Source of the DNA: Zopfochytrium polystomum
Lineage: Eukaryota; Chytridiomycota; Chytridiomycetes; Chytridiales; Chytridiaceae
Direction: 5' to 3'
Assembly (NCBI GenBank): GCA_025765615.1
Contig: JAIVFJ010000231.1
Location: 32,313-96,312 of the forward strand
DNA length: 64,000 bases
The notes below the pieces were generated by a model. That model saw only the letters and a list, made by a program, of their open reading frames with translations. It was not told the DNA's origin and did not search any database. Each line of letters opens with the position of its first letter. Position 1 is the stretch's first letter. This document shows positions 33,939 to 43,984 of the stretch, one piece after another. The position numbers and the translations under genes are program-made.

Positions 33939-34106
33939 CATGAAGCCTATGGGGATTTTATAACAATTTAGCGACCCGGTCCAAGACGTTTAGATTGTGA
34001 ACCTGCGTTTTTTTTTCAGTCGATATTCGGTGTTTTTGGGGTTCGGGCTTGTTCCCCGGCGGAAGCTGCTTTTGGTTCCGCTGGGTGAGGGTGAGGGAGG
34101 GAGGGC

Positions 34107-34147
<41 letters not shown>

Positions 34148-34882
34148 AGAGAAAGACCACATGGCAATTCCGAGTGAGGAGTTGTGGGCAGCAGGGGTTA
34201 CGTCAACCAACGTCAAGAGTTCGGTGTTTGTTGACAGCTTTCTTTCCTTTATTATTTCCTTTGTCCATGTTTCTAATTTCCTTTTTCGCGACGCGCGTTC
34301 GCGACTTTGTTGAACGTTTGGCGGCGGAGACTTCAAAAACCGACCCCAGCTTGACGTTTCGTTTTTGTCTTCTTTTTTTTTCTTGGCAGGTCTTCGCGTC
34401 CCCCCTCCAGATCGAAAAATGCGAAAATCTTTCAACATTCTCAATTACCCGGCGCAATCTCGGAATTCAACCAACTGCCAGATTGGGAGGGTGCAGTGAT
34501 CTCCGTGGGACGGGCACCAGCGGAAAGAAGGGTATTCTCTTCATTTCCATAAAGTTTGGAGTTGATGGGTTTGACAGCGCGCTAACACGCGCGAGCCTGT
34601 TTCCCCGTCTGCTTCTGTTTCGATATGTTACTCACTCTCTCACTCGCTCTTCGCTCTCTCGTTCAGCCGCTCGCTCACTCACCCTCGTTCTGTTCCTTAA
34701 ATACGACACCTGGCGACCGAGAGGACCAAATATCAACCTTGGGTACAGCAAACCGCCGATTACTTCCTGCGCCCAACCTTACGAGTTCCTCTCGCTACCC
34801 AAACGGCCTGTTCCAAAACAGCGCCTGAACATTTCACTGGAAACCAACAGGCTCACATATTTTCACCAAACCGCCAAGCAAA
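33893..34882. other. Spacer between LRR gene and paralogue B
   Basis: A GT microsatellite (33893-33932) and a GA tract (34106-34143) are present. The last 700 bp match the region upstream of paralogue A (9800-10450) in reverse, so this is the shared promoter region of the A/B pair; ACTCACTCTCTCACTCGCTC-type sequence lies at about 34627-34685. Confidence 0.65.
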
Positions 34883-35740
34883 ATGTCGGGTCCGGTCCTA
34901 GTCACGGTGCGGCAGCACCTTCGCGCCGAGCAGTTCCTCTGGGTCTTCCTGCTCTACGTGTTCACGGTCACCTACACGCGCGCCTTCCGCGCCACCACGC
35001 CCATCATACTCTCGCACATCACCTGGCTCGGTCTCTTCATGTTCTTCGGCTTCCTCGCCATCGCCAAAGTCTTCGACCTCGACCCCAACACCATCCTCAT
35101 CCTCAGCATCATCGGGAACGCCGGCTGCTACCCGACAACCATCGTCTCGTTCTACCTCGAGGCGCTGCAGCTCCAAGCCGGCACCACGACCGCCGCCCCC
35201 GCGTGGCGCTGGACCATCGCCGTCTTTGGCGCACTCGGCATCTTGAACAACGTCATGCAGGGCACTGCGTGCACCCTCCGCCCCGTGTTCCAGTACCTCA
35301 ACCGCTTCGACGACATGGACCACTCCGACCTCCTCTGCAGCGCGTTCGGCACCGCCGAGTTCGTCCTCAAGGCCGCAATGTGCATCGTCGGCGTCCTCGC
35401 CATGCGCCTCTCGATGCCGCCGTCCAGCTCCGTCGTCAAGGCCGTCCAGTGGCGCATCGCCTCGATCGCCTGCGTCCAGGTCATCGTCAGCGCCGCGTCG
35501 TTCGTCGTGTTTTTCGAGCCGTTCTCCCTCGCCGACGCTGGATACCTGGCCTGGGGCAACCCGTGCTGGATCGTGTCGGTGTTTATGACCACCCTTGTGA
35601 TATGCACCGACCTCCGCGAGGACGCTTCCAGGATCGAGTCCATGAACACGTCTGCCGACAAGGACGGGTTGAACAGCAGGCACTCGGGCCTGACGACGAG
35701 GGCGGCCAACCAGAGCTCGTTGAGGAAAGAAGATGCGTAG
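34883..35740 (+). CDS. Seven-helix membrane protein, paralogue B
   Basis: The intact 285-residue ORF starts at the ATG at 34883 after AGCAAA. About seven hydrophobic segments occupy residues 18-242, as in paralogues A and C. It differs from A at only a few positions in the membrane part (for example WTIAVF for WAIAVF and NNVMQG for NNIMQG). The tail is different: MNTSADKDGLNSRHSG and then NQSSLRKEDA. The near identity of the core and the divergence of the tail fit recent duplication or gene conversion of the core only. It lies about 1 kb downstream of the LRR gene on the same strand, an arrangement preserved in arm A. A functional link to the LRR receptor is possible but unproven. The family is not recognised. 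Confidence 0.8.
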   Translation: MSGPVLVTVRQHLRAEQFLWVFLLYVFTVTYTRAFRATTPIILSHITWLGLFMFFGFLAIAKVFDLDPNTILILSIIGNAGCYPTTIVSFYLEALQLQAGTTTAAPAWRWTIAVFGALGILNNVMQGTACTLRPVFQYLNRFDDMDHSDLLCSAFGTAEFVLKAAMCIVGVLAMRLSMPPSSSVVKAVQWRIASIACVQVIVSAASFVVFFEPFSLADAGYLAWGNPCWIVSVFMTTLVICTDLREDASRIESMNTSADKDGLNSRHSGLTTRAANQSSLRKEDA

Positions 35741-36475
35741 AAGGCAAAAATAAGAGAAAGAGCACGGTGGATTGAGGAGGCGTTTTGGTGCGTCTCCAAC
35801 CTGCCTATTTCCCCTCCCTCCTCCCCCCCAACCCTTCCTACTACCACCTTTGTGATTTTGACGAACGGAGGCGAAAATACGGATAGAACTAGAGATTCTA
35901 GAAAGTTAGAGACGGCCGACAGTGGAGAGAAATAGATTATACAAATATAAAATTTCCCGCCGGCTTTGGCGCGTCGACAAACCAACGTTTTCTATTTCCA
36001 ACTTTCCCCAACCGCGCCTTGGTGGCGGTGGTAATGGGAAGGCATTACGACGTCGCCATTTCTCCCTTGCCCACTCCGACTTGAAGTGCCTTCTTACATT
36101 GGGGCGTCATCATGGTCGTCGTCTCGTTTGTGAACCCTCGGCTCGCCCCACTGGTGCAGGTCTCGTTCAATCGTAACAAGACAAACGGGAAAACAGAGTT
36201 TGCTGACCTGCATCGCGGCCCTACCGGTCACTGTCGAGCCCTGGCACTCCCCCCCTCCAACTCATCAGACGCTCTGGATGCCGAAATTGTGTTGAAAGAG
36301 AATGTTTTCAATTGCGGTTGCTTCAACAAGGCAAATAGGATTTATGTAATGACGAAGCGAAGAAGAACTGTATTGCTGGTACCTTCCCGTTTCTAAAGTA
36401 TTCGAGGACCCTGGATTCGCACGTCGACGGACTGATTGTACCTCTTTGGCAGCCGCACCCCTCATTTTGCCCCTC

Positions 36476-36512
<37 letters not shown>

Positions 36513-38209
36513 GGCTCCCGACTTCAATCGCTACCTCTTCATTGATCCCCGTTTCGCGTGGTAATGGCGGAAGCTTTGGAAGCACCCGGCGGGGCCAACA
36601 GTCAGTTCCTTTTTTTCCACTGCAGGCGACGCCGAGGGCACCAAGCGTGACTTTTTGGACCTCCGCGAGAAGACTGTTTGGGACCGCTGCTCGTAGAGGC
36701 CAATAACCCTCTGCCACGCAATCGACTGAATGGGACTTTTTTTGCGAATATCAACAGGTAGGCCGTTGAGGAGTGCGGGCGTCGAGGGTGCCGACCATAG
36801 GAATGAAGTAAAAGAAAGAAAGAACAAAAAAGCTCGAAGGGGTGCGGCGCGACGAAGGACCCCCTCCCGCCCGCCCACTCCCGACTCCATCCATCACTCT
36901 CTTCGCAGGCTGCCACCCAGCGATCGGCGTACTCAAGACTTCATATCGGTTTGGGAAAGCGATCTTGCGTGCGGACGGCGATTCCCCGCGGGTTGATCGA
37001 CGGAACGCGAGCGCGAGCGAACGATCGAGGCACGCGACAGTGACCTTGCCACCCCCCCTTTCGTCGCAACGCCCAGCATCTCCAACCCCTGCCGTCATCG
37101 CCTTCGCCCCCACCTCAATCGCATCGCTTCGAGGCTGGATCTGTCCATCAGGGAGACCTGATCGATCGGGAATCCGTGATGGACTTCGGGGCGTCGGCAT
37201 ACCTGCAACTGATGAAAATAACCGGCATACTTGGGTTACTGGCTCTTCGCCCTTAGCACTGGCAGTGACCATCACATAGATGGCCCCATTTCAAAGCTAC
37301 TGCTGACAATCACTTCCACCTCTCCTTCGAATCCTCTCGTATCAATATTTGCTGTTTTTGCACCAGTCTAACACTCTTTTTTTCCCCCCCCTTTTGCAGA
37401 ATCTGTCGTTTGAAGCAATTGTGAAGAATGATTGGAACCCCAACTAATGCATGGGCTGCAACTTTTGAGTATGGTGGAAAAGGCAGAAGGATCTCTGTCC
37501 CTGCGACCACTGCCAGAGGTTCCCTCGGGGGCCGTCTGGGTGGATCAGTCAGCAACCAGTTTGCGTACTCCACTCCGTCCCTGGGTCTTCCTGCGTGCCT
37601 GCAGTCCTCTTTCGTGTGGATCGCAGGGTCACTCCCGCTGAGCTGGCCGCCTGGGTAGTACCTCCTCACATGCTGGTCTTCACGGAGACCGTCAAACCCG
37701 GCGCACGCCCATCCCCAGTCACCTCCGTCGAACCGGAGTGCCCCCACCTGGTTGTATTTCATCTGGCGCCTGGGAATCCCGGTTCGCTCAACGATTTTTT
37801 GCTGCTAGATGGAAAGCTTGGAGTCCGAGGCAATCACATTGCTCAGTTTTGCTCTGTTTGTTCTGATGGGCAAATGTCGTCAGAACCATTTTCTAAATGA
37901 TTGGATCTTTTTGGTAAACATCCTTGTTGTGTTTTGTTTTTTTTTTTCGCCACGCCCATTCGAACCCGCAGCCCCACTGCCTATGAAGTTTCGATGAGCT
38001 GCTTCCGCCCTCATCACTACTGCCAGGTAGTTTTCGTCTCCAGTGTTGCTCAACACTTCAATATAGAGTATGAAGAGTGGCAATACCATCCCAAACCACC
38101 TCATCTTCGCATTGGAGACAGAACCCTCAAGTCCAGAACTATATGCTGGTTCAACAAAATAGAGAAACGAGAAGTGGAGGCAGCGTGGATCAACTGCACC
38201 CTCATTCTC

Positions 38210-38210
<1 letters not shown>
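35741..38210. other. Unresolved 2.5-kb region, possible unassigned exons
   Basis: Short open frames exist on both strands and none has a known domain. Coding-like pieces on the minus strand around 36900-37270 and 37420-37640, with candidate splice sites near poly-pyrimidine tracts, might be exons of an unrecognised gene. A T30 run lies at about 36483-36512. I cannot assign a gene here. Confidence 0.35.

Positions 38211-38242
<32 letters not shown>
38211..38242 (+). repeat. C32 homopolymer
   Basis: Thirty-two uninterrupted cytosines lie about 75 bp beyond the stop of the F-box-like gene. The G-rich complementary strand could fold into quadruplexes. Confidence 0.95.
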
Positions 38243-38245
<3 letters not shown>

Positions 38246-38315
38246 CCACGTCCTCCAATTAGCACCCATGGGCCCGCCCTCCCACACCACCATTCAGTGG
38301 GTTCAGGTGCACCAA

Positions 38316-40254
38316 TCAATCTCGCCGCAAGCCCTCGCGGATCGGCACAAACCCATTTGACACGCGCAGCGCATCAAAGCGGGCACGGCGCGGCGCGCCT
38401 CCGGCGCGGTAGCACCGCCAGACGGCGTCCCACTGGCGCGCGAGGCGCCACAGCCAGCGGCGTGCGGCCATCGACATGGACCACGACGCGGCTACCGGCA
38501 GGAACCGCTCGTACTGGAACATCGGGTCGGCCCACACGTCGTCGTCGTCGTCGCTGTCGTCGCCGCTATTTCCGCCGCCGCCGCCGCCGCCCAGTGGCCG
38601 CAGCCACGTCCGGGCGGCAAGCCTCGCGCGCGCAACCTCGCAAGGCGCGCCGCTGCCGACGGGCAGCACCCAGTGGAAGTCGCCGTCGGGCCGCAGCACG
38701 CGCTCGCGCAGGCACCCGCGCACCAGCGGCAGCAGAGCGACGCGGACGTGGCGCGAGGTGGCGGCAAGCGCGGCGAGCGCGGCTAGTGGCAGGCGGTGCA
38801 GGATGGGCTGCAGGGCTTCGGCGGGGAGGCGGAGGAGGAGGACGGGCGGGCACGCGGCGGACGAGGCAGCGGCAGCGGGGTATGGCGGCGGCGCGTCCAG
38901 GACGGAGGTGAAGGGCGGCGGGACGTCCCGCAGGAACGGCGGCGTGCCCCACGGCGCGCAGTCGCCCGTAGGCCACCTGGAAGAAAAACACCCGTCAGAA
39001 ACAGCAGCGGGGTCACGGCCGTCTTTCTTGCTTACATGTCCGGCCGAACCGCGAAATAGCCCTTGAAGTCCCACAGTAATGCGACGATGAGATCATCCCA
39101 CCCGCCGTGACCGCGGAAGAGCATTCGCTTGAATGTCTGGGGCGAAAACGCCCCGACGAGGTAATCTTGTCGGCCGTTTGCTCCAATGCATTGCTCGATG
39201 CCGTCAAAGTCAATTGAGTCCATGAACGCCGGGCCCATCGGGATCGCGTCACCCTCAAAGTTGCGAATTGTTCTTCGCTCCTCTTTCCAACCACACTGCT
39301 TATGAGATGATGCAAACCGGATGGCCACGAAAGCAAACAAAAAAAAAAAAAAGGAAAATGAAGTACCTGGCGGCTTCCACATGGAATTGACGATATCAAA
39401 CAGCTCGACTTCGAATTCCTGTTCCTCTGGCGAGTCGGGGAATGCCACCGAGCGCGGGGGCATAGTGTCGCGTCTGATCCAGTGATTAAAGTACAGCATT
39501 GGAAGTTCATAGGCAAAGATATTGATCAGGGCGTTGGCCTCGTCGGGAAACAACAGCTGCTCGAACGGACAAACAAACTCCTCAATGTTGTTGAACTCTG
39601 GATCGTCCGGCGCCTCGACCTCAACGGAGAAGTACCCAAGACCAGCTCTGTTGCCCACTTCGTCAAGCTCAACGCCTGGCAAAAAAGCCACCTCGACCGC
39701 ACGCAAGGAAGCTGGAGCCGTCCGCTCAGCGGGCGCGTGGTTGTCGTCGTCAGTGAATGTTCGGAACCCGATGAGCAAAGCGTTGCGGCATGGCTCGTAA
39801 TTGCGGGCGAGATATTCGGCCGGAAAGTATTTTTCAATGGCCACAAGTTCGAAGGTACTTCATGAAACACGAAAAGTGAGAATGGTTTTCGATCGTGACA
39901 GTTTGGCAGAGCTTCGATAAACAAGCGAGCCTACTAATGGAATACAGGGCCCGCGCCCGGACCCCGAGCCAAGGACAGCACAAGCGCGGTCGCCAGCTCG
40001 CGAGGATTGTGCAGCCGCGCGTCGATCTTGCTGAGCTGGCTCAGGACGGTGGCGGGAAGGGCGGGCGCCGCCGACGCACGACTTGTCTCGCCACTGCTGC
40101 TGGCGGTGGCGGCGGTTGCGGCGGCGGCCTCGGCGACGGCGGCGGCGATGGCAGCGACGAGTGAATCGCTGTGATGAGACGCCATCAGGTAGTTTGAGTA
40201 GTTGCCGGACGCCGCCAGCGACGTCAGCACGCACAGCGTCTCCGGCGTGCACAT
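38316..40254 (-). CDS. F-box-like multi-exon protein
   Basis: The exons that can be joined in frame are about 39857..39367, 39282..39036 and 38976..38316. The introns are 84 bp (39283..39366, with a T-run) and 59 bp (38977..39035, GTAAGC to TTCTTCCAG). The second junction rebuilds VRPDM-WPTGDCAPWG, which supports it. The C-terminal exon carries LLRLPAEALQPILHRLPLAALAALAATSRHV, a good F-box: a leucine-proline start, then hydrophobic spacing ending in a small helix. F-box proteins hand substrates to SCF ubiquitin ligases through Skp1. Upstream exons encode an acidic, tryptophan-containing region (EFNNIEEFVCPFEQLLF, MDSIDFDGIEQC) of unknown fold. An N-terminal piece starting at the ATG at 40254 (MCTPETLCVLTSLAASGNYS) is open to about 39955, but I could not find a splice that joins it in frame. 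The F-box being C-terminal is unusual. Confidence 0.6.
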
Positions 40255-42490
40255 GGCGGGGTGGCGAAGGGGGAGATGGTGCTGCCGGGCCTTGTCAATC
40301 GATGTTCGTGAAGGAAGGTGCTCTGTTCGCGCAAAGGGCAACGGCAACGGCTGCACTGGCACGGAACGGGGGGCGGCACATGGGAGGAGGAGAGGTAGGC
40401 GGCTGTTCCACGCAGTTGCAGAAGCAAGAGAAAGAACAACTGCAGTTGTTTCTGCGTTGTGTGTGTGTGTGAAGACGACAAGGCAAGGCATGGTTCGACG
40501 CTTCAAAGCTCGCGGCGTCTGGGTGTTGCAAGTGTATGGAGGAGGAGAAGAAGGCAAAGGTCGGGCACGCTCAGCATGAGAACCACGAAAGGAATGGAGG
40601 TGGTGGACACAAAGTGGTGCAGAAAGAAGTAGCTCAGGCAGAATGGCATCATGCAAGCATGCATTTACAAGTAGCTACGCACCCGGATCCAGACGAAGCT
40701 CACCGCAGTCGGTGATGATCACGTCCTGCTTGGGCTCGTCGCCTGGAAGAAGAACCCAAGCGAGAAAGCTGGAGGAGAGGTGTGAGACCACAATGAGGTC
40801 CCAGTGATAAAGTCTAGGGATTTTATTCGCAAAACAAGTGTACCTATCATAAAACTGCAAGGATTGGGACTCCTTTTATAATTCCCAGTTCTTTAGTTTC
40901 CAAGGTGTTATCAAAGTGTATTTACAGCTGACCCATCTTTATTATTGGGGGCCTGCTTTTACTTCTTTCGTCTTAACAGTTTCCATTGCACCAGGCTCTT
41001 CTCAACATATTTTCTTTTTCAATCACTAATGGAGGCTGCCTGACTGCCCAGGGATAGGGTGCCTGACTGGCCGTACCCCAAGCCCACCTAATTTATTATT
41101 TATTTTTGGCACTTGTACATACACGCATAGGGTTGGGGGGACTTAGAGCATTTGTGGTGGATGCTCCAAGTCAGGGGGGTTGACTTGTCAATTTTCTCTC
41201 TCTCTGTTTTTGGGCCATTTCTCTTTTTCCTTTTTTCTTCAATCTGATTTCTGTCCATTGGCACCAATACAGAGTCCCTTCAAATCCATCTGGCTCACAA
41301 AGGTGAGGGTAGTGAGAGATGGTACACACCTGGGTGTGTACATGGTCCCTTCGTGGGGCTCCTCTTAAGGGGCCGTGGGTGGGGAATGCAGCTGGCCCCA
41401 CCAGTGACTGTGTGACATTGCTGGCTCGGTGTTGGAGTGAGGATCCCTGGCGCTTGCCCGCCATGATGACAGTGGTGGTGGTGGTGGTGACAACAACGGT
41501 GTCGTTGTCCCCAACCTTCCAGTCCCCGCGAGGGTGTTGGTGACTGCGCCTGGTGCAGCCCCTGACACCTGAGAGTTTGATCTACAAGCGCCTGCCTCGG
41601 TCCTATTGCTGTGAGGGTGAGATGTGTGAGTACAAGTGGATGCGATAAAGCCTGTTGGTCGAGTGGTCGTGCCGACACTGGTGACCTTCTGACCCCTGCA
41701 TAGTTGACTCCCTTCTCTCTCTCCTCCTCATCGCTGGCGACAACAAGGGCTCCCACAGCACTGTCTGCAACAAGGGGCCGTAGGTTGCGCCCTGTCCGTC
41801 CTGTTGCTATTAACGGCTCCTGTTGTGTTTGAGATTAGGTTCCTGAGATAAAAACCCCAATTTCCCTCTTCTCTCTCTTTATTCTGCGGTTGTGTTGCGC
41901 CCTCAGGAGCACCCTTGTTTCCCCTTGCACAGGCCTGCGGCCACACGAGTAATTGGTGCTCCCACACCAATCCTTCAGAGGACTGTCCCTCTGAATGTTC
42001 ATTCTTTGTGTTTGAAACCCCTGTTAGACAGATCAGTAGGGATACTTTGTGGACTAGGCAAGTAGTAGGGTTGAAACACCCCCAAGACAACGGACCAATA
42101 AAGTTAGTTTTAGCCTATTATTTGCTTTCCCTCACTCTGGGGCACAGATCCCAGGGTCAAAGGAGTGAGTATAGTCTCACAGAGGGGGAGGGGCAAACTT
42201 TATGTCTGTGGCAGTCAACCACAATCAATCAAACATTTCTGCCACATTAGAGAGTTTTTACAAATCATGCAAATTGATTTGGACAACAGAATTTCCTGAT
42301 TGTGGGGGTTGTATATTTCCCAACAGCTGTGTTGTATTGCAAACAGCGGATTTGTTTTGGACGCTGCGAAGAAGAAAACATGCTGACTAATTTCTTTTTT
42401 TCCTCCCCTTCCGGTATTGTGAATCAAGCTCACGGTGATGGTGCCTTGCCCATGTGAGATGCAAGATTCACCAGTGGCAGGAAAATCTGT
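40255..42490. other. Gene-poor stretch, nothing firmly recognised
   Basis: Apart from short ORFs, I see no gene. Around 41655-41710 a segment has weak similarity to tRNA A and B boxes (GGTCGAGTGGTC and GTTGACTCC) but does not fold into a cloverleaf by eye. Several blocks read like LTR or leader sequence of unknown elements. Confidence 0.45.
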
Positions 42491-43741
42491 TCACACTGCT
42501 GAAGTTTGTGGCCTGCTAGACGCTCCATGCATCACGAGGCCTGGGAAGGGAGGGTGATGGCAGACAACAGGCAGCAGCAAACAGAATTCAGCTCGGTGGG
42601 AGGGCATGGCCATTGAAGACAACTGATTGGTAGTTTTTCGCAACATCAATGCACGGGTTGTGAAAACAAAATGGGCAGACGACGAAAGGCCAGCAGTGCC
42701 CTTTGCTGAGTTGAAGAATCCTGGAATGCAAACTGACGTGCACCCAAACTCATATTGGATGGCCTCAAGGTCATAGATACTTGTGGAGCGACGAATGTTA
42801 TAAAGGACAGCTGTGCGTTGCTTTTCATCGCTGATTTGCCGCTGGTTTTCTGCAGAAGGTTCCAGTGGTCGAATTGTGACACCTGCACCCATAATAGTTA
42901 TGAACTGAGGGGTATTGTGAGGAGGGCCGTCAAAAAGAACTGTGGCAGATGCGGAGGCGGAAAGCTGGTGGTGTGCAAAATGAATAGCCATTATGGAGCC
43001 GCACGAGGATAAAGCAGAGGTGATTGCATGACGCAGGGAGTCCTTTTGCTCATCAAAGTTCTTTCTAGTAGTTCCAGGAGCCAGGTGTTGGAGTACAAGT
43101 TGGTTGGTAGGTTCGTTGGTGAATTCTGTGGCAGCAGCTGGTAGTCGACAGGTGTAAGAAAATTTAATGTGTGGGGATGTGATCTGAAGACGGGCAGCCT
43201 GTTCGTCCGACAAAGGATGCAGAAGGCGGAGAGAGTAAGAAGTCTGGTCCTTTGAGAGCAAGGGCCGCTGTCGGATGGTGAGGTTGCAAGTGGAGATAAA
43301 GCGTAGGATGTCAAGTTCAGTGAGTGGGGCAATAGTGGGGTCTGGCTGAGTGGTGATTGTCAATATGTGTTGATCAGCGTGGGTGCCGAAGAACGTGGAG
43401 GGAGGTGGGCTGCTCATGAAATAGGGGGGTGCCAATCCCAATTCAGCACAAAGGTTGTGATGTGGTTGCAATGTGGTTGTGGTGGTGAAGGAGGAAAGTG
43501 ATTGCTGGAGGCAATCTGGCAGCAATCTGAAGTCAATCTGACGATGATCTAATGACAATCGGATGATTATCTGGCAATCTGACAAGAATTGGGCGTTCTG
43601 GTAATAATCTGGAGTCAATCTGGCGACAATCTGATGATGATATGATGATCTGGAGACAATCTGACGAAAATCTGACGTTGACCTGACGATGATGTGACAA
43701 TCTGACGAAGATCTGACGTCAATCTGACGATCTGGAGTCAA
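42491..43741 (-). CDS. ORF with two RRM-like regions and a repeat-encoded N-terminus
   Basis: A continuous frame of about 416 codons has no clear ATG at its upstream end. The first 80 codons are the translation of the minisatellite (RQIxxRSxSD-type units). The remainder contains two blocks that resemble RNA-recognition motifs. The first runs NQLVLQHLAPGTTRKNF to SASATVLFDG. The second runs RTAVLYNIRRSTSIYDLEAI to SAHFVFTTRALML. Each has a beta-strand, a helix and a second conserved strand. Proteins with tandem RRM-like folds include ORF1 products of non-LTR retrotransposons, which would fit the repeat-rich setting, but there is no zinc knuckle or reverse transcriptase next to it. It may also be a fragment of a cellular RNA-binding gene. 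I do not recognise the family. Confidence 0.4.
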   Translation of the reverse strand: MTPDRQIDVRSSSDCHIIVRSTSDFRQIVSRSSYHHQIVARLTPDYYQNAQFLSDCQIIIRLSLDHRQIDFRLLPDCLQQSLSSFTTTTTLQPHHNLCAELGLAPPYFMSSPPPSTFFGTHADQHILTITTQPDPTIAPLTELDILRFISTCNLTIRQRPLLSKDQTSYSLRLLHPLSDEQAARLQITSPHIKFSYTCRLPAAATEFTNEPTNQLVLQHLAPGTTRKNFDEQKDSLRHAITSALSSCGSIMAIHFAHHQLSASASATVLFDGPPHNTPQFITIMGAGVTIRPLEPSAENQRQISDEKQRTAVLYNIRRSTSIYDLEAIQYEFGCTSVCIPGFFNSAKGTAGLSSSAHFVFTTRALMLRKTTNQLSSMAMPSHRAEFCLLLPVVCHHPPFPGLVMHGASSRPQTSAV

Positions 43742-43935
43742 TCTGATGAAGATCTGACGATGGTCTGACGATCTGATGAAGATCTGACGTCAATCTGGCA
43801 GTGGCAAAGTGGTGGGGGGTGGTGGTGGAGGGTTCTGGAGTCAATCTGAAGTCGATCTGATGATGATCTGACGATCTGACAACAATTTGATGTTGATCTG
43901 ACGTTGATCTGGCAGTGGGAAGGCGGTGGAGGGCA
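43500..43935 (+). repeat. GATCTGACG minisatellite
   Basis: Units of the type AATCTGACGATGATCTGA and GATCTGACGTCAATCTGG are repeated with variations for more than 400 bp. Because unit lengths are mostly multiples of three, the minus strand stays open and encodes RQIDVRSSSD-like repeats. It joins the viral primase fragment on one side and the RRM-like ORF on the other. Confidence 0.85.
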
Positions 43936-43984
43936 GTGGCGAGGTGGTGGGGGGTGGTGGTGGTGGAGGGTGCAGTCTTGAGTG

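Larger units (their letters stand above)
31830..35740 (+). repeat. Arm B of the inverted segmental duplication
   Basis: The arm covers the last LRR exons, the receptor tail, the spacer and seven-helix gene B, in the opposite orientation to 8952..12358. About 19.5 kb separate the arms. Coding parts of the seven-helix gene are nearly identical, while the LRR tail differs by many deletions. Confidence 0.85.

Noticed and set aside
36112..37280. Possible genes on either strand between paralogue B and the F-box-like gene
   Set aside because: Short frames without motifs; candidate splice sites could not be joined into one protein.
39283..39366. Reading straight through the F-box-like ORF including a phenylalanine run
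   Set aside because: The run is a T-tract typical of introns here; splicing at GTACTT..GGAAAG keeps the frame and removes it.
41655..41710. tRNA gene or SINE head
   Set aside because: Weak A/B-box similarity only; no cloverleaf, no target duplication and no A-rich tail.
43500..43935. CRISPR-like spaced repeats
   Set aside because: Units are contiguous and degenerate with no unique spacers, no leader and no cas genes; it is a minisatellite.
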